The translations under genes and the position numbers were made by a program. Below the pieces are notes generated by a model. That model saw nothing but the letters and a program-made list of their open reading frames with translations, was not told the origin of the DNA and searched no databases. Below are positions 6,496 to 15,107 of a stretch of DNA of 64,000 nucleotides, piece after piece (the stretch's first letter is position 1; every line of letters starts with the position of its first letter). The DNA is from an uncultured bacterium (lineage in GTDB: Bacteria > Bacteroidota > Bacteroidia > Bacteroidales > Marinifilaceae): the NCBI GenBank assembly GCA_905216195.1, contig CAJMSX010000015.1, positions 1 to 64,000 on the forward strand, written 5' to 3'.

Positions 6496-9483
6496 TTATT
6501 TTTCGATGAAGGCGTCTTTGCCGTAGAGGATAAGCGAGGTCTGTCTTTTCCCGTCCATTAGGATCGTTAAGGGATCGGCGAAGCGGACCAACCGGGCGTA
6601 TTTCATTTCTTCCACGACTTCCTGTCCGGCCAATAGCCTGAAGTTGATAAAGGAATCTCCGGAATCGTACGGAATGGCAAAGTAACCGACTTTCATGGAG
6701 GTGACGTTATGGAAAAAATGAGAACCCAGAGAGGCGTCGAGCGGGTAATCTTTCAATCCCTGTTCAACGATTACCCGGGCCATGGAGATGTCGGACCATA
6801 CTACCGGTATACCGGTGAGGGGATCACGGGTACCCCAGCGGCCCGGTCCGATCAACAGGTAACCTTCACCGGCGTCGGCCAGTTTCTGGTTCAGGATTTT
6901 CACTTCTTCGGCCATTTTTTCGGTTTTCAGCCGGTCGAATTTGTCCGGATCGATATAGATGACATGACGGATGGAGTCGATTCTGCCGTTTCCCATTCCC
7001 TTGGTCGCTTTCAACAGAATGTTGTCCGGCCGGATCGGCAGATGCTCGAGGTTGATCTGGAAGTCGTTTTTTATCAGGGGTTTGATTTGCAAAAGGTAAA
7101 GGGTAGGGGTTTCTTTTTCCATATTCAAGGAAAATTCGATTTCTACGGGCGAGCCCATGGCCTGGGCAAAAATGTCCAGCAATACCTCCAGAACGGCGGG
7201 CAATGGAATCTGGCCGTATTCCAGCAAGCCGGGGAAGTTGACGATGCGGGCGCCTTTGGTATGAAAATCGTAAACGATGCGGTCGTTTAAGAAATCATAT
7301 ACGGAAGCGCAGTGAGTGAGCGTACCGTCGGTTTCGGCTTCCTTTAGTTCATACCGCTTGATGGCCGCTTGTTCTCCGTCCCGGGTCAAATCGTAATTCT
7401 GATTTTGTAAGTCGACGGCGTAAAAATGCTTTTGGGAGTCCCGCATTGCATCCTGGATGGAAGCCAGTTGAAGGCGGGGATAACGCGGACAAAAACGGTA
7501 GGTTTTTTCACCGCCTACCACATATGCGCCCAATCCGATGGCAATCACCGCAAAGCCGTCTTCCGGTTTGATGTAAGAAAAAGGGTAGAAGTTATAGGAT
7601 TGCGCCACTCCACTGACGTTGGGATAATATTTACCGTTGTGCTCGTTGCCGACCACTTCCTGGATGATAACGGCCATTTTTTCTTCTTCGATGACATAAT
7701 CGATGGCGTTGAAATAAGCCCTGGAATCATCGGTATAAATGGAGGCGTATACCAGTTTAACAGCCGTTTCCAGTTCCGTCAACCGTCGGTCGAGGTCCGG
7801 ATGGTTGTTCGGAATCAGGTAGGTGGCGTATACTCCGGCAAAGGGCTGGCTCAGGGAATCTTCAAAAAGGCCTGACGAACGGACGGCAAGCGGTTTTTTC
7901 ATTACTTCCAGATATTCCCGCAGCCGTTTCCGCAGTTGAGGGGATAAATTCCCTTTGATGAAAGCTTCTTTGACGGTATCGTAATTTTTTTCCGTATATA
8001 CCATCTGGATCAGGTTGTTGATTTCGATAAAGGTGTCGTATTCATCCACCCCGATAACCGCCGTTTTGGGAATGGCTATTTTTAAATCGGGAATCAGTTT
8101 TTTCAGTGAGACGTTTTCGATGAAATTGGACAGGAAAGCCATGCCCCGGCCTTTCCCTCCGAGCGACCCTTTTCCCAGACTCGTAATATAGCGGTTGGAG
8201 TTTACCAGTTGGGGACGGAAATTGATGATCCGGCCCCGTATTTTTTTCAATTCATAACTTTCGAAAACATGCAGAATAAATTGTCGAATTTCGTCCGTGG
8301 TTTTAAAATCTTCAAAACTGTATCTTCTCAGCCGTTTGGCCAGACTGATTTGTCCCCGGGCCATAAACCAGGTGGAAATTCCGTTCCGGATGGAATGATA
8401 TTCTATACTTTCATCGGGAATAGTCGCCAGTTTTTGCCTGAATTCTTCAATGGAACTGGCCTTATCGATGGGCTTTCCGTTTGCGTCTTTGAAAATAAAA
8501 TCGCCGAACCCCAGCCGTTCTTTGATAAACCGGGTAATCTCCAATCCCAGGATGACGGAATTTTTATTGATAAAAGCCGCTTTGACGCTTTTTGCCCTTT
8601 TGGCGTTTTCCGCGTCGTGACTTTGCAAGAGGCAAGGTATTTTATCATCGGTTTGCTGGGCATATTTGATTAACTCGACTCCGGCATCTTCGTCCTCGAT
8701 GCCGTTACGGCTGTATTTTACGTCGGAAATCACACACAGGAGGTTGTCCCGGTAGTGATCGATGATGGAGGTGGCTTCTTCGAAAGTGCTGACTAATATT
8801 ACTTTAGGCCGTACCCGTATTTTCATGATCAGGCTCATGTCGTCGTTTTCCGGTTCGTGGCGGATGAGTTCCTGGGTTTGGGTGACGATTTCGCTGTACA
8901 ACAAAGGGAGGTAGCGTGAATAATACCGGATGGAGTCTTCTACCAGCAAGATAACCCGGATATCTCCCAGGCGGGTATCTACGGGAAGATTCTTTTTATC
9001 TTCTATGTATTTGGCCATGGCCAGGAAAATGGTCGTGGAACCGTTCCACACAAAGATCCGTTCGATACTTTTGCTCAATTCCTGTTCTATGCTGTCGAAA
9101 TAAGCCAGATCGGCATTGTTGTTGACCAGCATAAGCTGGGGAATGTGCGGATATTTTTCTTTTAAATGCCGGCTGACTATGCCCGGAGTTTCTTTATCCA
9201 GACCGGCCATGATGATAATCAGGTGAAAATTTCTTTTTTCCAACAATTCGAAGGCTTCCTTTTCGCTGGCTACCGAAGTGAAACGGGGAGCCGTATATAG
9301 ATTTACCTGCAGATATTCTCCGTAAACTTTGTCGGTAAACTGGCCCTCTCTTTCGATGGTATACGCATCGTAATAATTCGCAATCAGCAAAATTTCTCTT
9401 ACTTTGAAGGTCATTAATTCCTGAAAAATATCCCGGTCGGTTTTTCTTCTTTTATAAATACGCTGGAGATCAATTTTTCCCAT
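6496..9483 (-). CDS. Large PEP-synthase/PPDK N-terminal (ATP-grasp) domain protein with receiver-like N terminus
   Basis: 995 aa. Residues about 170-330 look like response-regulator folds (RVILLVEDSIRYYSRYLPLLY; LLCVISDVKYSRNGIEDEDAGVELI; CLLQSHDAENAKRAKSVKAAFINK), with another alpha/beta segment before them. Residues about 430-760 are the PPDK_N nucleotide-binding domain, with SLGKGSLGGKGRGMAFLSNF and KPLAVRSSGLFEDSLSQPFAG. The C terminus (GEGYLLIGPGRWGTRDPL) is not the usual phosphohistidine swivel plus PEP/pyruvate barrel, and I see no swivel His motif. It therefore probably phosphorylates something other than pyruvate, or is regulatory. It is monocistronic and divergent from the biotin operon. 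The family occurs widely in Bacteroidetes, without a settled function. Confidence 0.8.
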   Translation of the reverse strand: MGKIDLQRIYKRRKTDRDIFQELMTFKVREILLIANYYDAYTIEREGQFTDKVYGEYLQVNLYTAPRFTSVASEKEAFELLEKRNFHLIIIMAGLDKETPGIVSRHLKEKYPHIPQLMLVNNNADLAYFDSIEQELSKSIERIFVWNGSTTIFLAMAKYIEDKKNLPVDTRLGDIRVILLVEDSIRYYSRYLPLLYSEIVTQTQELIRHEPENDDMSLIMKIRVRPKVILVSTFEEATSIIDHYRDNLLCVISDVKYSRNGIEDEDAGVELIKYAQQTDDKIPCLLQSHDAENAKRAKSVKAAFINKNSVILGLEITRFIKERLGFGDFIFKDANGKPIDKASSIEEFRQKLATIPDESIEYHSIRNGISTWFMARGQISLAKRLRRYSFEDFKTTDEIRQFILHVFESYELKKIRGRIINFRPQLVNSNRYITSLGKGSLGGKGRGMAFLSNFIENVSLKKLIPDLKIAIPKTAVIGVDEYDTFIEINNLIQMVYTEKNYDTVKEAFIKGNLSPQLRKRLREYLEVMKKPLAVRSSGLFEDSLSQPFAGVYATYLIPNNHPDLDRRLTELETAVKLVYASIYTDDSRAYFNAIDYVIEEEKMAVIIQEVVGNEHNGKYYPNVSGVAQSYNFYPFSYIKPEDGFAVIAIGLGAYVVGGEKTYRFCPRYPRLQLASIQDAMRDSQKHFYAVDLQNQNYDLTRDGEQAAIKRYELKEAETDGTLTHCASVYDFLNDRIVYDFHTKGARIVNFPGLLEYGQIPLPAVLEVLLDIFAQAMGSPVEIEFSLNMEKETPTLYLLQIKPLIKNDFQINLEHLPIRPDNILLKATKGMGNGRIDSIRHVIYIDPDKFDRLKTEKMAEEVKILNQKLADAGEGYLLIGPGRWGTRDPLTGIPVVWSDISMARVIVEQGLKDYPLDASLGSHFFHNVTSMKVGYFAIPYDSGDSFINFRLLAGQEVVEEMKYARLVRFADPLTILMDGKRQTSLILYGKDAFIEK

Positions 9484-9549
9484 AGTGTTTTTATTTAAGG
9501 GTTTTTACGGATGAGAAATTACTCTGTTCCGTTTCGGTAGAGAGCAATA

Positions 9550-9591
9550 TTAATAAAAAAAATCCGCTTTTAAAATAAAAGTTTTTATTAA
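9550..9591. promoter_or_regulatory. AT-rich inverted repeat upstream of the biotin operon
   Basis: TTAATAAAAA (9550-9559) is repeated exactly in inverse as TTTTTATTAA (9582-9591), separated by 22 bp that holds a second small CTTTTA/TAAAAG symmetry. It sits just before the first gene of the biotin operon, with an imperfect -7 box (TAACTTGC) at its right edge. It could be a biotin-repressor operator, but the arms are only A and T plus a few bases, so chance symmetry is possible. Confidence 0.25.
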
Positions 9592-9607
9592 CTTGCACCG
9601 TTTTTAT

Positions 9608-9946
9608 ATGGAACGGAACATTCACATCGGTACTTGCAAGGTATACTTTTCTCATTGGAGCAGAAAAAATTTTGCCGTTTTTGCAGCCATGGGGCGGGAA
9701 GTATGTATTTCCGTACTGAGGTTAGGTATGTGTAAGACGGTATTGTTGAAGTCTGCCCGGAAAGGACTGATTGTGCGGGAGCAGGAGGAGGCGGAAAATG
9801 TGCCGGAGGAGTTGGAAGACAGGCAGGAGTGGTACGGCTGTTGTCCGGTTGAAGGATTGGTGTGTTCTCCGGATTCCTGCGGAAATATATACGGAAGTCA
9901 AAAAATAGGAGGGATATGCCGTTTTGCCGGTATGTCCCTTTTTTAA
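9608..9946 (+). CDS. Conserved small protein preceding bioB
   Basis: 112 aa from the ATG at 9608. The N-terminal 50 residues carry a distinctive pattern, IGTCKVYFSHWSRKNFAVFA followed by AMGREVCI and LRLGMC. I recall similar short proteins with W-S-R-K and G-R-E-V blocks in other Bacteroidales, so I believe it is a real conserved gene rather than a chance frame, though this is memory, not a search. The C-terminal half is acidic, then Cys-rich (GCCPVEGLVCSPDSCG). It lies 11 bp upstream of bioB on the same strand and probably shares its transcript. A regulatory or leader role is possible; no function is known to me. Confidence 0.6.
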   Translation: MERNIHIGTCKVYFSHWSRKNFAVFAAMGREVCISVLRLGMCKTVLLKSARKGLIVREQEEAENVPEELEDRQEWYGCCPVEGLVCSPDSCGNIYGSQKIGGICRFAGMSLF

Positions 9947-9957
9947 TACAGAAAATT

Positions 9958-10914
9958 ATGTGCATCGATGTACTGAAACAAAAAGTGTTAAACGGAGGCA
10001 GGATCGGGCGGGAAGAGGCTCTGAAACTGATGCGTACCCCCGACAAGGTCTCTTTATACCGGGCGGCGGGAGAAATCCGGGACAAAATGTGCGGCCGGAA
10101 ATTCGATACCTGTTCTATTGTGAATGCCCGGTCGGGGCGGTGTTCTGAAAATTGCAAATGGTGTGCGCAATCGGTGGTATTCAAAACTCATGTTCAGGAG
10201 TATGAATTGATAGAGGAATCGGTTTGTATGGAACTGGCCCGGCTGAATGCGGGTTACGGCGTAGATAAATTTTCTTTCGTAACGAGCGGACGTTCGCTTT
10301 CCGACCGGAATCTGGAGAAAATTTGCGGCTATGCCCGCCGGATTCAGGAACAATTCCCTATCAAGTTGTGTGCTTCTATGGGATTGCTCCGGAAGGACCA
10401 ACTGCTGAAACTGAAGGAAGCCGGCATCCTGCGCTATCATTGCAATCTGGAAACTTCTGCCCGCTATTTCGGAGAAATGTGCACGTCCCACTCTATGTCC
10501 GATAAGCTGGAAACCATCCGGGCCGCTCAGGAAATCGGGATGGAAGTATGTTCCGGCGGGATTATCGGAATGGGGGAAAGTGTGGAGGACCGGGTGGATC
10601 TGGCCCTTATGCTCCGGGAACTCGGAATAAAATCCATTCCGGTGAACATATTGAATCCTATTCCGGGGACTCCCCTGGAGAAGGCCGCCGGTTTGAGTGA
10701 TGAAGACCTATTGAGCACGATAGCCGTTTTCCGTTTTCTCCATCCTGACGCTTTTTTACGTTTTGCCGGAGGACGTTTGCGGATCAAGCATCTGGAATCG
10801 GAAGCTATCGGGGCGGGAATTAATGCGGCTATCGTCGGGGATTTGCTGACTACCGTCGGTTCCCAGGTGAAAGAAGATATGGAGAAGGTTACTTCTCTGG
10901 GATTTACGCTGTAA
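9958..10914 (+). CDS. bioB: Biotin synthase (radical SAM)
   Basis: 318 aa from the ATG at 9958. The frame is open further upstream, but homology to BioB begins here (VLNGGRIGREEALKLM). It inserts sulfur into dethiobiotin as the last step of biotin synthesis. The radical SAM cluster is in RSGRCSENCKWCAQS (C-x3-C-x2-C), and downstream GLLRKDQLLKLKEAGILRYHCNLETS and GGIIGMGES are typical of BioB. The C terminus ends shortly after the [2Fe-2S]-binding barrel region (FLRFAGGRLRIKH). First enzyme of a same-strand operon with bioA, bioF, bioG and bioC; the gap to bioA is 27 bp. Confidence 0.96.
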   Translation: MCIDVLKQKVLNGGRIGREEALKLMRTPDKVSLYRAAGEIRDKMCGRKFDTCSIVNARSGRCSENCKWCAQSVVFKTHVQEYELIEESVCMELARLNAGYGVDKFSFVTSGRSLSDRNLEKICGYARRIQEQFPIKLCASMGLLRKDQLLKLKEAGILRYHCNLETSARYFGEMCTSHSMSDKLETIRAAQEIGMEVCSGGIIGMGESVEDRVDLALMLRELGIKSIPVNILNPIPGTPLEKAAGLSDEDLLSTIAVFRFLHPDAFLRFAGGRLRIKHLESEAIGAGINAAIVGDLLTTVGSQVKEDMEKVTSLGFTL

Positions 10915-10941
10915 TTTCAGAATTATAATAACGATTAATCT

Positions 10942-12222
10942 ATGAATACGGAACAATTACTGCAATACGACAGGGAGCATATCTGGCATCCCTATACTTC
11001 GACGGTCGACCCTTTACCCGTGTATCCGGTAAAAAGGGCGGAAGGAGTGTATATCGAACTGGAAGACGGGAGGAAGCTGGTGGACGGAATGTCCTCCTGG
11101 TGGTGTGAGATCCACGGCTATAATCATCCGGTATTGAACGCCGCTCTGGAAAAGCAGCTCCGGGAGATGGCTCATGTCATGTTCGGAGGGTTTACGCACC
11201 GGCCGGCCGTGGAATTGGCCCGGAAAATTTTATCGGTTGCCCCGGAGGGGCTTGAAAAGATTTTTTTCTGCGATTCCGGTTCCGTATCTGTGGAAGTGGC
11301 CATGAAAATGGCTTTACAATACTGGTATGCGAAAGGACGGGAAGAGAAGAAAAATTTTCTGACGATTACGAAGGGATATCACGGAGATACCTGGAACGCC
11401 ATGTCGGTTTGTGACCCGGTAACCGGTATGCACGGCATTTTTCACGGGAGTTTGCCCCTGCAATATTTTATCCGGCGTCCCGAATGCCGTTTCGGGGAGG
11501 CTTGCCGGGCCTCGGATACGGAAGAACTGGAAAACTGCCTCCGGCTGCATCAGGGGGATACGGCGGCGGTTATTCTGGAACCGATCGTACAGGGTGCGGG
11601 AGGTATGTGGTTTTATTCTTCCGAATACCTGCGAAAGGTAAGGGAACTGTGCCGTGAGTACGACGTATTGCTTATTTGTGACGAAATTGCAACCGGTTTC
11701 GGCAGAACGGGGAAATTGTGGGCGGTACAACATGCCGGTATCAGTCCGGACATTATGTGTATCGGAAAAGCCATCACAGGAGGGTATATGAGTTTTGCGG
11801 CTACTCTGGCCAGCGAGGAGGTAGCCCGTACGATTTGTTCCCGGGAACCTTATGTTTTTATGCACGGTCCTACTTTTATGGGTAATCCGTTGGCTTGTGC
11901 CGTGGCCAATGCTTCCGTCGATCTGGTTTTGAGTTATGAGCTTGAAAACCGGATCGGAGCCATCGAAAAGCAGTTGAGGGACGAACTGTCACCCGCCGCT
12001 TCTTTTCCGCAGGTGGCCGATGTGAGGGTGTTGGGGGCCATAGGGGTAGTGGAAGTGAAAGAACCGGTGGATATGGGCAAAATTCAGGCAGAATTCGTTC
12101 AGGAAGGGGTTTGGGTTCGTCCGTTCGGGCGACTGGTTTATATTATGCCTCCTTTTATCATCCGCCCCGAGGAATTACGGATTTTAACTTCGGCTCTGGT
12201 GAGGGTCGTGGAACGTTTATAA
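10942..12222 (+). CDS. bioA: Adenosylmethionine-8-amino-7-oxononanoate aminotransferase
   Basis: 426 aa, standard for BioA. It is a PLP enzyme that uses SAM as amino donor to convert KAPA to DAPA. Visible signatures are HIWHPYTS near the N terminus, VDGMSSWWCEIHGYNHP, FCDSGSVSVEVAMKMALQYW, the cofactor Asp in LLICDEIATGFGRTG, and the Schiff-base Lys in CIGKAITGGYMSFAAT. Some Bacteroidetes carry a bioA-bioD fusion; this protein ends at the normal BioA C terminus with no dethiobiotin synthetase domain. It lies between bioB and bioF (10-bp gap to bioF). Confidence 0.96.
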   Translation: MNTEQLLQYDREHIWHPYTSTVDPLPVYPVKRAEGVYIELEDGRKLVDGMSSWWCEIHGYNHPVLNAALEKQLREMAHVMFGGFTHRPAVELARKILSVAPEGLEKIFFCDSGSVSVEVAMKMALQYWYAKGREEKKNFLTITKGYHGDTWNAMSVCDPVTGMHGIFHGSLPLQYFIRRPECRFGEACRASDTEELENCLRLHQGDTAAVILEPIVQGAGGMWFYSSEYLRKVRELCREYDVLLICDEIATGFGRTGKLWAVQHAGISPDIMCIGKAITGGYMSFAATLASEEVARTICSREPYVFMHGPTFMGNPLACAVANASVDLVLSYELENRIGAIEKQLRDELSPAASFPQVADVRVLGAIGVVEVKEPVDMGKIQAEFVQEGVWVRPFGRLVYIMPPFIIRPEELRILTSALVRVVERL

Positions 12223-12232
12223 CAGATAGAGT

Positions 12233-13408
12233 ATGAATACAGAAAGATATAGTTCGAAACTGAACCGGATCCGGGAAGCGGGGAATTACCGGCAACTCCG
12301 GGACATTCAGCATAATGGATTCCTTATACATGAAGAGGGGCGGGAAATGCTGAACCTTTCTTCCAACGATTACCTGGGAATCTCTTCCAATCCCCGCTTA
12401 TTGGAAGAATTTTATGCGGAAACGGATGTCAAAGCCTTGTCTTACGGAGCGGTTTCTTCCCGTTTGTTATCCGGGAATCACCTCTATTACCCTTTACTGG
12501 AACAAGACCTGTGTGATTTGTACGGTAAGGAGGCGGCCCTGGTATTCAGTTCGGGTTATCATGCCAATACGGGTATTCTTCCGGCATTGACTACCAAACG
12601 GGATTTGATTGTAGCCGATAAATTGGTGCATGCGAGTCTGATCGACGGTATGAAACTGAGCGAAGCCGAGACGGTACGTTACCGCCATTTCGATCTGGAA
12701 CACCTGCGGAATATTCTCAGTCAGAGGCGGGACCAATACGAAAATGTATTTATCGTGACCGAATCCGTTTTCAGTATGGACGGAGACGTAGCCGATCTGC
12801 AGGAATTGTGTGAATTAAAGAAAGAGTACGATGCTTTTTTATATGTGGACGAGGCTCACGCAATCGGGGTGAGGGGGACAAACGGCCTGGGATGCTGCGA
12901 AGAACAGGCCTGTGTAGAAGATATCGATTTTATTGTCGGAACTTTCGGTAAAGCATTCGCTTCGGTAGGCGCATTCGTGGTATGCAACGCCTTGTTCCGG
13001 GATTTTCTGATCAATACCCAGCGAAGTCTGATTTTTACCACGGCTCTTCCTCCGGTGAATGTAGCCTGGACCCGTTTTGTTTTAAATAAGATGCCCGATT
13101 TCTATACTTTGCGGGTGAAGATCGCAGAGATTGCCGGGCGTTTGAGGGGGATTCTTCTTGAAAAAGGATTCGAAACCCGGGGAAGCTCTCACATTATCCC
13201 TTTCCTGTGCGGTTCGAATGAAAGCAGTATCGAGATGGCGGAACTTCTCCGGGATAACGGTTTTTACGCCCTGCCGGTAAGGTATCCGACCGTACCCCGG
13301 AATGAGGCTCGTATCCGGTTTTCTCTCAATGCGGCGATTCCCGAAGAAGATTACGAATGCCTTTTCGATTTTCTGGAAAACGGTTTGGAAGAAATAGAAA
13401 CGGAATGA
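12233..13408 (+). CDS. bioF: 8-amino-7-oxononanoate synthase
   Basis: 391 aa. PLP-dependent alpha-oxoamine synthase that joins pimeloyl-thioester and alanine to give KAPA. Signatures are LNLSSNDYLGISSNPRL, YGAVSSRLLSGNHLYYPLLEQDL, VFSSGYHANTGILPAL, DEAHAIGVRG, and the PLP Lys in GTFGKAFASVGAFV. Length and ends are normal. Located between bioA and bioG in the operon, with short spacings. Confidence 0.96.
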   Translation: MNTERYSSKLNRIREAGNYRQLRDIQHNGFLIHEEGREMLNLSSNDYLGISSNPRLLEEFYAETDVKALSYGAVSSRLLSGNHLYYPLLEQDLCDLYGKEAALVFSSGYHANTGILPALTTKRDLIVADKLVHASLIDGMKLSEAETVRYRHFDLEHLRNILSQRRDQYENVFIVTESVFSMDGDVADLQELCELKKEYDAFLYVDEAHAIGVRGTNGLGCCEEQACVEDIDFIVGTFGKAFASVGAFVVCNALFRDFLINTQRSLIFTTALPPVNVAWTRFVLNKMPDFYTLRVKIAEIAGRLRGILLEKGFETRGSSHIIPFLCGSNESSIEMAELLRDNGFYALPVRYPTVPRNEARIRFSLNAAIPEEDYECLFDFLENGLEEIETE

Positions 13409-13424
13409 AAAATTTCGAAAAAAG

Positions 13425-14078
13425 ATGCGAATAGAGTGGTTATATAGAAAAAGTACGGATCTGGTCATCGTTTTTTTCAACGGATGGGGAATGGACGAAA
13501 AAGTGATCGCTCATCTGGAAAAGGATGCAGACCTGCTGATGTGTTCGGATTATCGTTCGCTGAACTCGGAAGACCCTCCGGCTCTCAGCGGGTATCGGGA
13601 GGTGTATGTCGTTGCCTGGTCGATGGGAGTATGGGCTGCCGCCCATGTTTTACCCACCTGGAAGGTGGCGATAAAAAAGAAAGTCGCTTTAAACGGCACG
13701 GAGCGGCCGGTGGACGATCGGTTCGGCATTCCTTACCGTACGTATGTGCTGACCGAAAAAAATATGGACGAAAGGGGGCGGGAAAAGTTTTTCTCCAGAA
13801 TGCTGGCCGGGAAAGAGGAAATAAAACGATTTGCGGATCAAAAACCCGGGAGGGAGTTGTCGGGACAGGCCGAAGAGCTTCGAAAAATCCGGGAATACAG
13901 CTCTGAGCAGGAAAATTGCCTCCACTGGGACCGGGTATTTATTTCCGAACAGGATGTCATCTTTCCTCCCGAAAGCCAGTACGCCTGGTGGAAAGAGCGG
14001 GCCCCGGTTTCCTTCCTGCAGGGAGGGCATTATCCGTTTTATCAGTTTAAAAGCTGGCGGGAAATTTTGGAATATTGA
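13425..14078 (+). CDS. bioG: Pimeloyl-ACP methyl ester esterase, BioG type
   Basis: 217 aa. An alpha/beta-hydrolase of the BioG (DUF452) family. The nucleophile elbow is VAWSMGVWAA, the early loop is VFFNGWGMDE, and ALNGTERPVDDRFGIP follows. The likely catalytic His is in QGGHYPFYQF near the C terminus. It removes the methyl group placed by BioC once the pimeloyl chain is complete, the same step BioH performs in E. coli. BioG is the usual replacement in Bacteroidetes. The gene follows bioF by 16 bp and is 3 bp from bioC, which supports the assignment. Confidence 0.9.
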   Translation: MRIEWLYRKSTDLVIVFFNGWGMDEKVIAHLEKDADLLMCSDYRSLNSEDPPALSGYREVYVVAWSMGVWAAAHVLPTWKVAIKKKVALNGTERPVDDRFGIPYRTYVLTEKNMDERGREKFFSRMLAGKEEIKRFADQKPGRELSGQAEELRKIREYSSEQENCLHWDRVFISEQDVIFPPESQYAWWKERAPVSFLQGGHYPFYQFKSWREILEY

Positions 14079-14081
14079 CCT

Positions 14082-14858
14082 ATGGGGGAAAAAGGAAAAG
14101 AAATGCTTGATAAAACTGAAATAAAATATCGTTTTCGTCGTTGTGTAGACAGTTATGAAGCGAATGCGCCGGTGCAAAAGCAGATGGTAGAGCGTTTGTT
14201 TTGTTTACTGACCGATTATATGCCTGTGGTTCCCGGCAGTATTCTGGAGATCGGCTGCGGCACGGGTTTACTGAGTCGTTTTTTAAAAGAACGGTTTTCT
14301 CCGGCTGCATTTACGGTGAACGATTTGGTTGAAGAGATGTGCCGTAAAACCGTGAAAGAGTGCGGGATGGATGCTGGCAGCCAGTTAGCCGGGGATATAG
14401 AGGAAATAGCTTTGGAACGGAATTTCGATCTGATTATTTCTTCCGCTACTTTTCAATGGTTTGTTCATCCGGCCCTCACCCTGAAGAAACTGGCCGCCCA
14501 CATCAATTCCGGAGGCTGGCTGGCTTTCAGTACGTTCGGTCCGGAAAATTTCAGGGAACTGAGGACATTGACGGATAAAGGCTTGTTTTATCCTTCTACT
14601 TCTTTGCTGGAAAAATGGCTGGGGGAAAAATTCGATATCGTGTACCGGGAAGAAGCCCTGCATACGCTCTGGTTTCCCGAACCGCTGGAAATTCTCCGGC
14701 ATATCAAAAAAACAGGCGTCAACGGGGGGATAGGAACCGAAGTATGGACCAAAGGGAAAATGAACCGTTTTTGCCAGGATTATTTCCGTTTCCGGACCGA
14801 TAAGGGTTTTCCGTTAACTTATCACCCCTTGTATTGGATCTGCCGTAAAAAGAAGTAA
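14082..14858 (+). CDS. bioC: Malonyl-ACP O-methyltransferase
   Basis: 258 aa from 14082; a second ATG at 14103 would give 251 aa and matches the family N terminus slightly better (LDKTEIKYRFRRCVDSYEANAPVQKQM). SAM-dependent methyltransferase that caps malonyl-ACP so that fatty-acid enzymes can build the pimeloyl chain. Motif I is ILEIGCGTGLLSRFL, and ISSATFQWFVHP is the characteristic BioC post-I region. Last gene of the operon. No bioD (dethiobiotin synthetase) follows; the next 250 bp hold a hairpin and a fimbrillin scrap, so bioD must be elsewhere if the pathway is complete. Confidence 0.94.
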   Translation: MGEKGKEMLDKTEIKYRFRRCVDSYEANAPVQKQMVERLFCLLTDYMPVVPGSILEIGCGTGLLSRFLKERFSPAAFTVNDLVEEMCRKTVKECGMDAGSQLAGDIEEIALERNFDLIISSATFQWFVHPALTLKKLAAHINSGGWLAFSTFGPENFRELRTLTDKGLFYPSTSLLEKWLGEKFDIVYREEALHTLWFPEPLEILRHIKKTGVNGGIGTEVWTKGKMNRFCQDYFRFRTDKGFPLTYHPLYWICRKKK

Positions 14859-14884
14859 GGACGGATTTTTACTTTCCGTCCTTA
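14856..14884 (+). terminator. Hairpin at the end of the biotin operon
   Basis: A perfect 10-bp stem, TAAGGACGGA/TCCGTCCTTA, with a 9-nt loop begins at the bioC stop codon. The T-run lies in the loop and is not downstream, so it is not a textbook intrinsic terminator. Its position suggests 3'-end formation or transcript protection. Confidence 0.45.
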
Positions 14885-14992
14885 CCGGGTGCCGGAGGTT
14901 TCCGTATGCGGGTAATAAGCGTAGGCGTCTATTTTGGTCTCTTTGTCTTTCCAATATACAGGCAGATCGCATTCCGAGCTGCCGTCTTTTTC
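14884..14992 (-). pseudogene. Fimbrillin (FimA/Mfa-like) remnant
   Basis: One minus-strand frame reads about 36 residues: KDGSSECDLPVYWKDKETKI, then DAYAYYPHTETSGTR. The VYW-x-D-x3-T-K-I-x-A-Y-A-YYP pattern resembles the first domain of Bacteroidales fimbrillins, where the DNA-encoded strand before 'YAYYP' is well conserved. There is no start, and the frame does not continue into a full protein on either side. The Ca2+-ATPase gene follows at once. I read it as debris of a deleted fimbrial gene; the match is short and made by eye. Confidence 0.3.
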
Positions 14993-15107
14993 AAGAGGTT
15001 TCCTAGCTCATCCGTTCCATTTCCTACAGCCAGGGTCAAAGGGGAAGGGTAAGTACTCCGAAATTTTCAGGCCTGACTGAATAAAGCGGTAAAGCGTGAG
15101 CGACCGT

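Noticed and set aside
14859..15107. A truncated bioD after bioC
   Set aside because: No P-loop such as GTDTGVGKT is found on either strand. The only protein-like scrap is fimbrillin-related.
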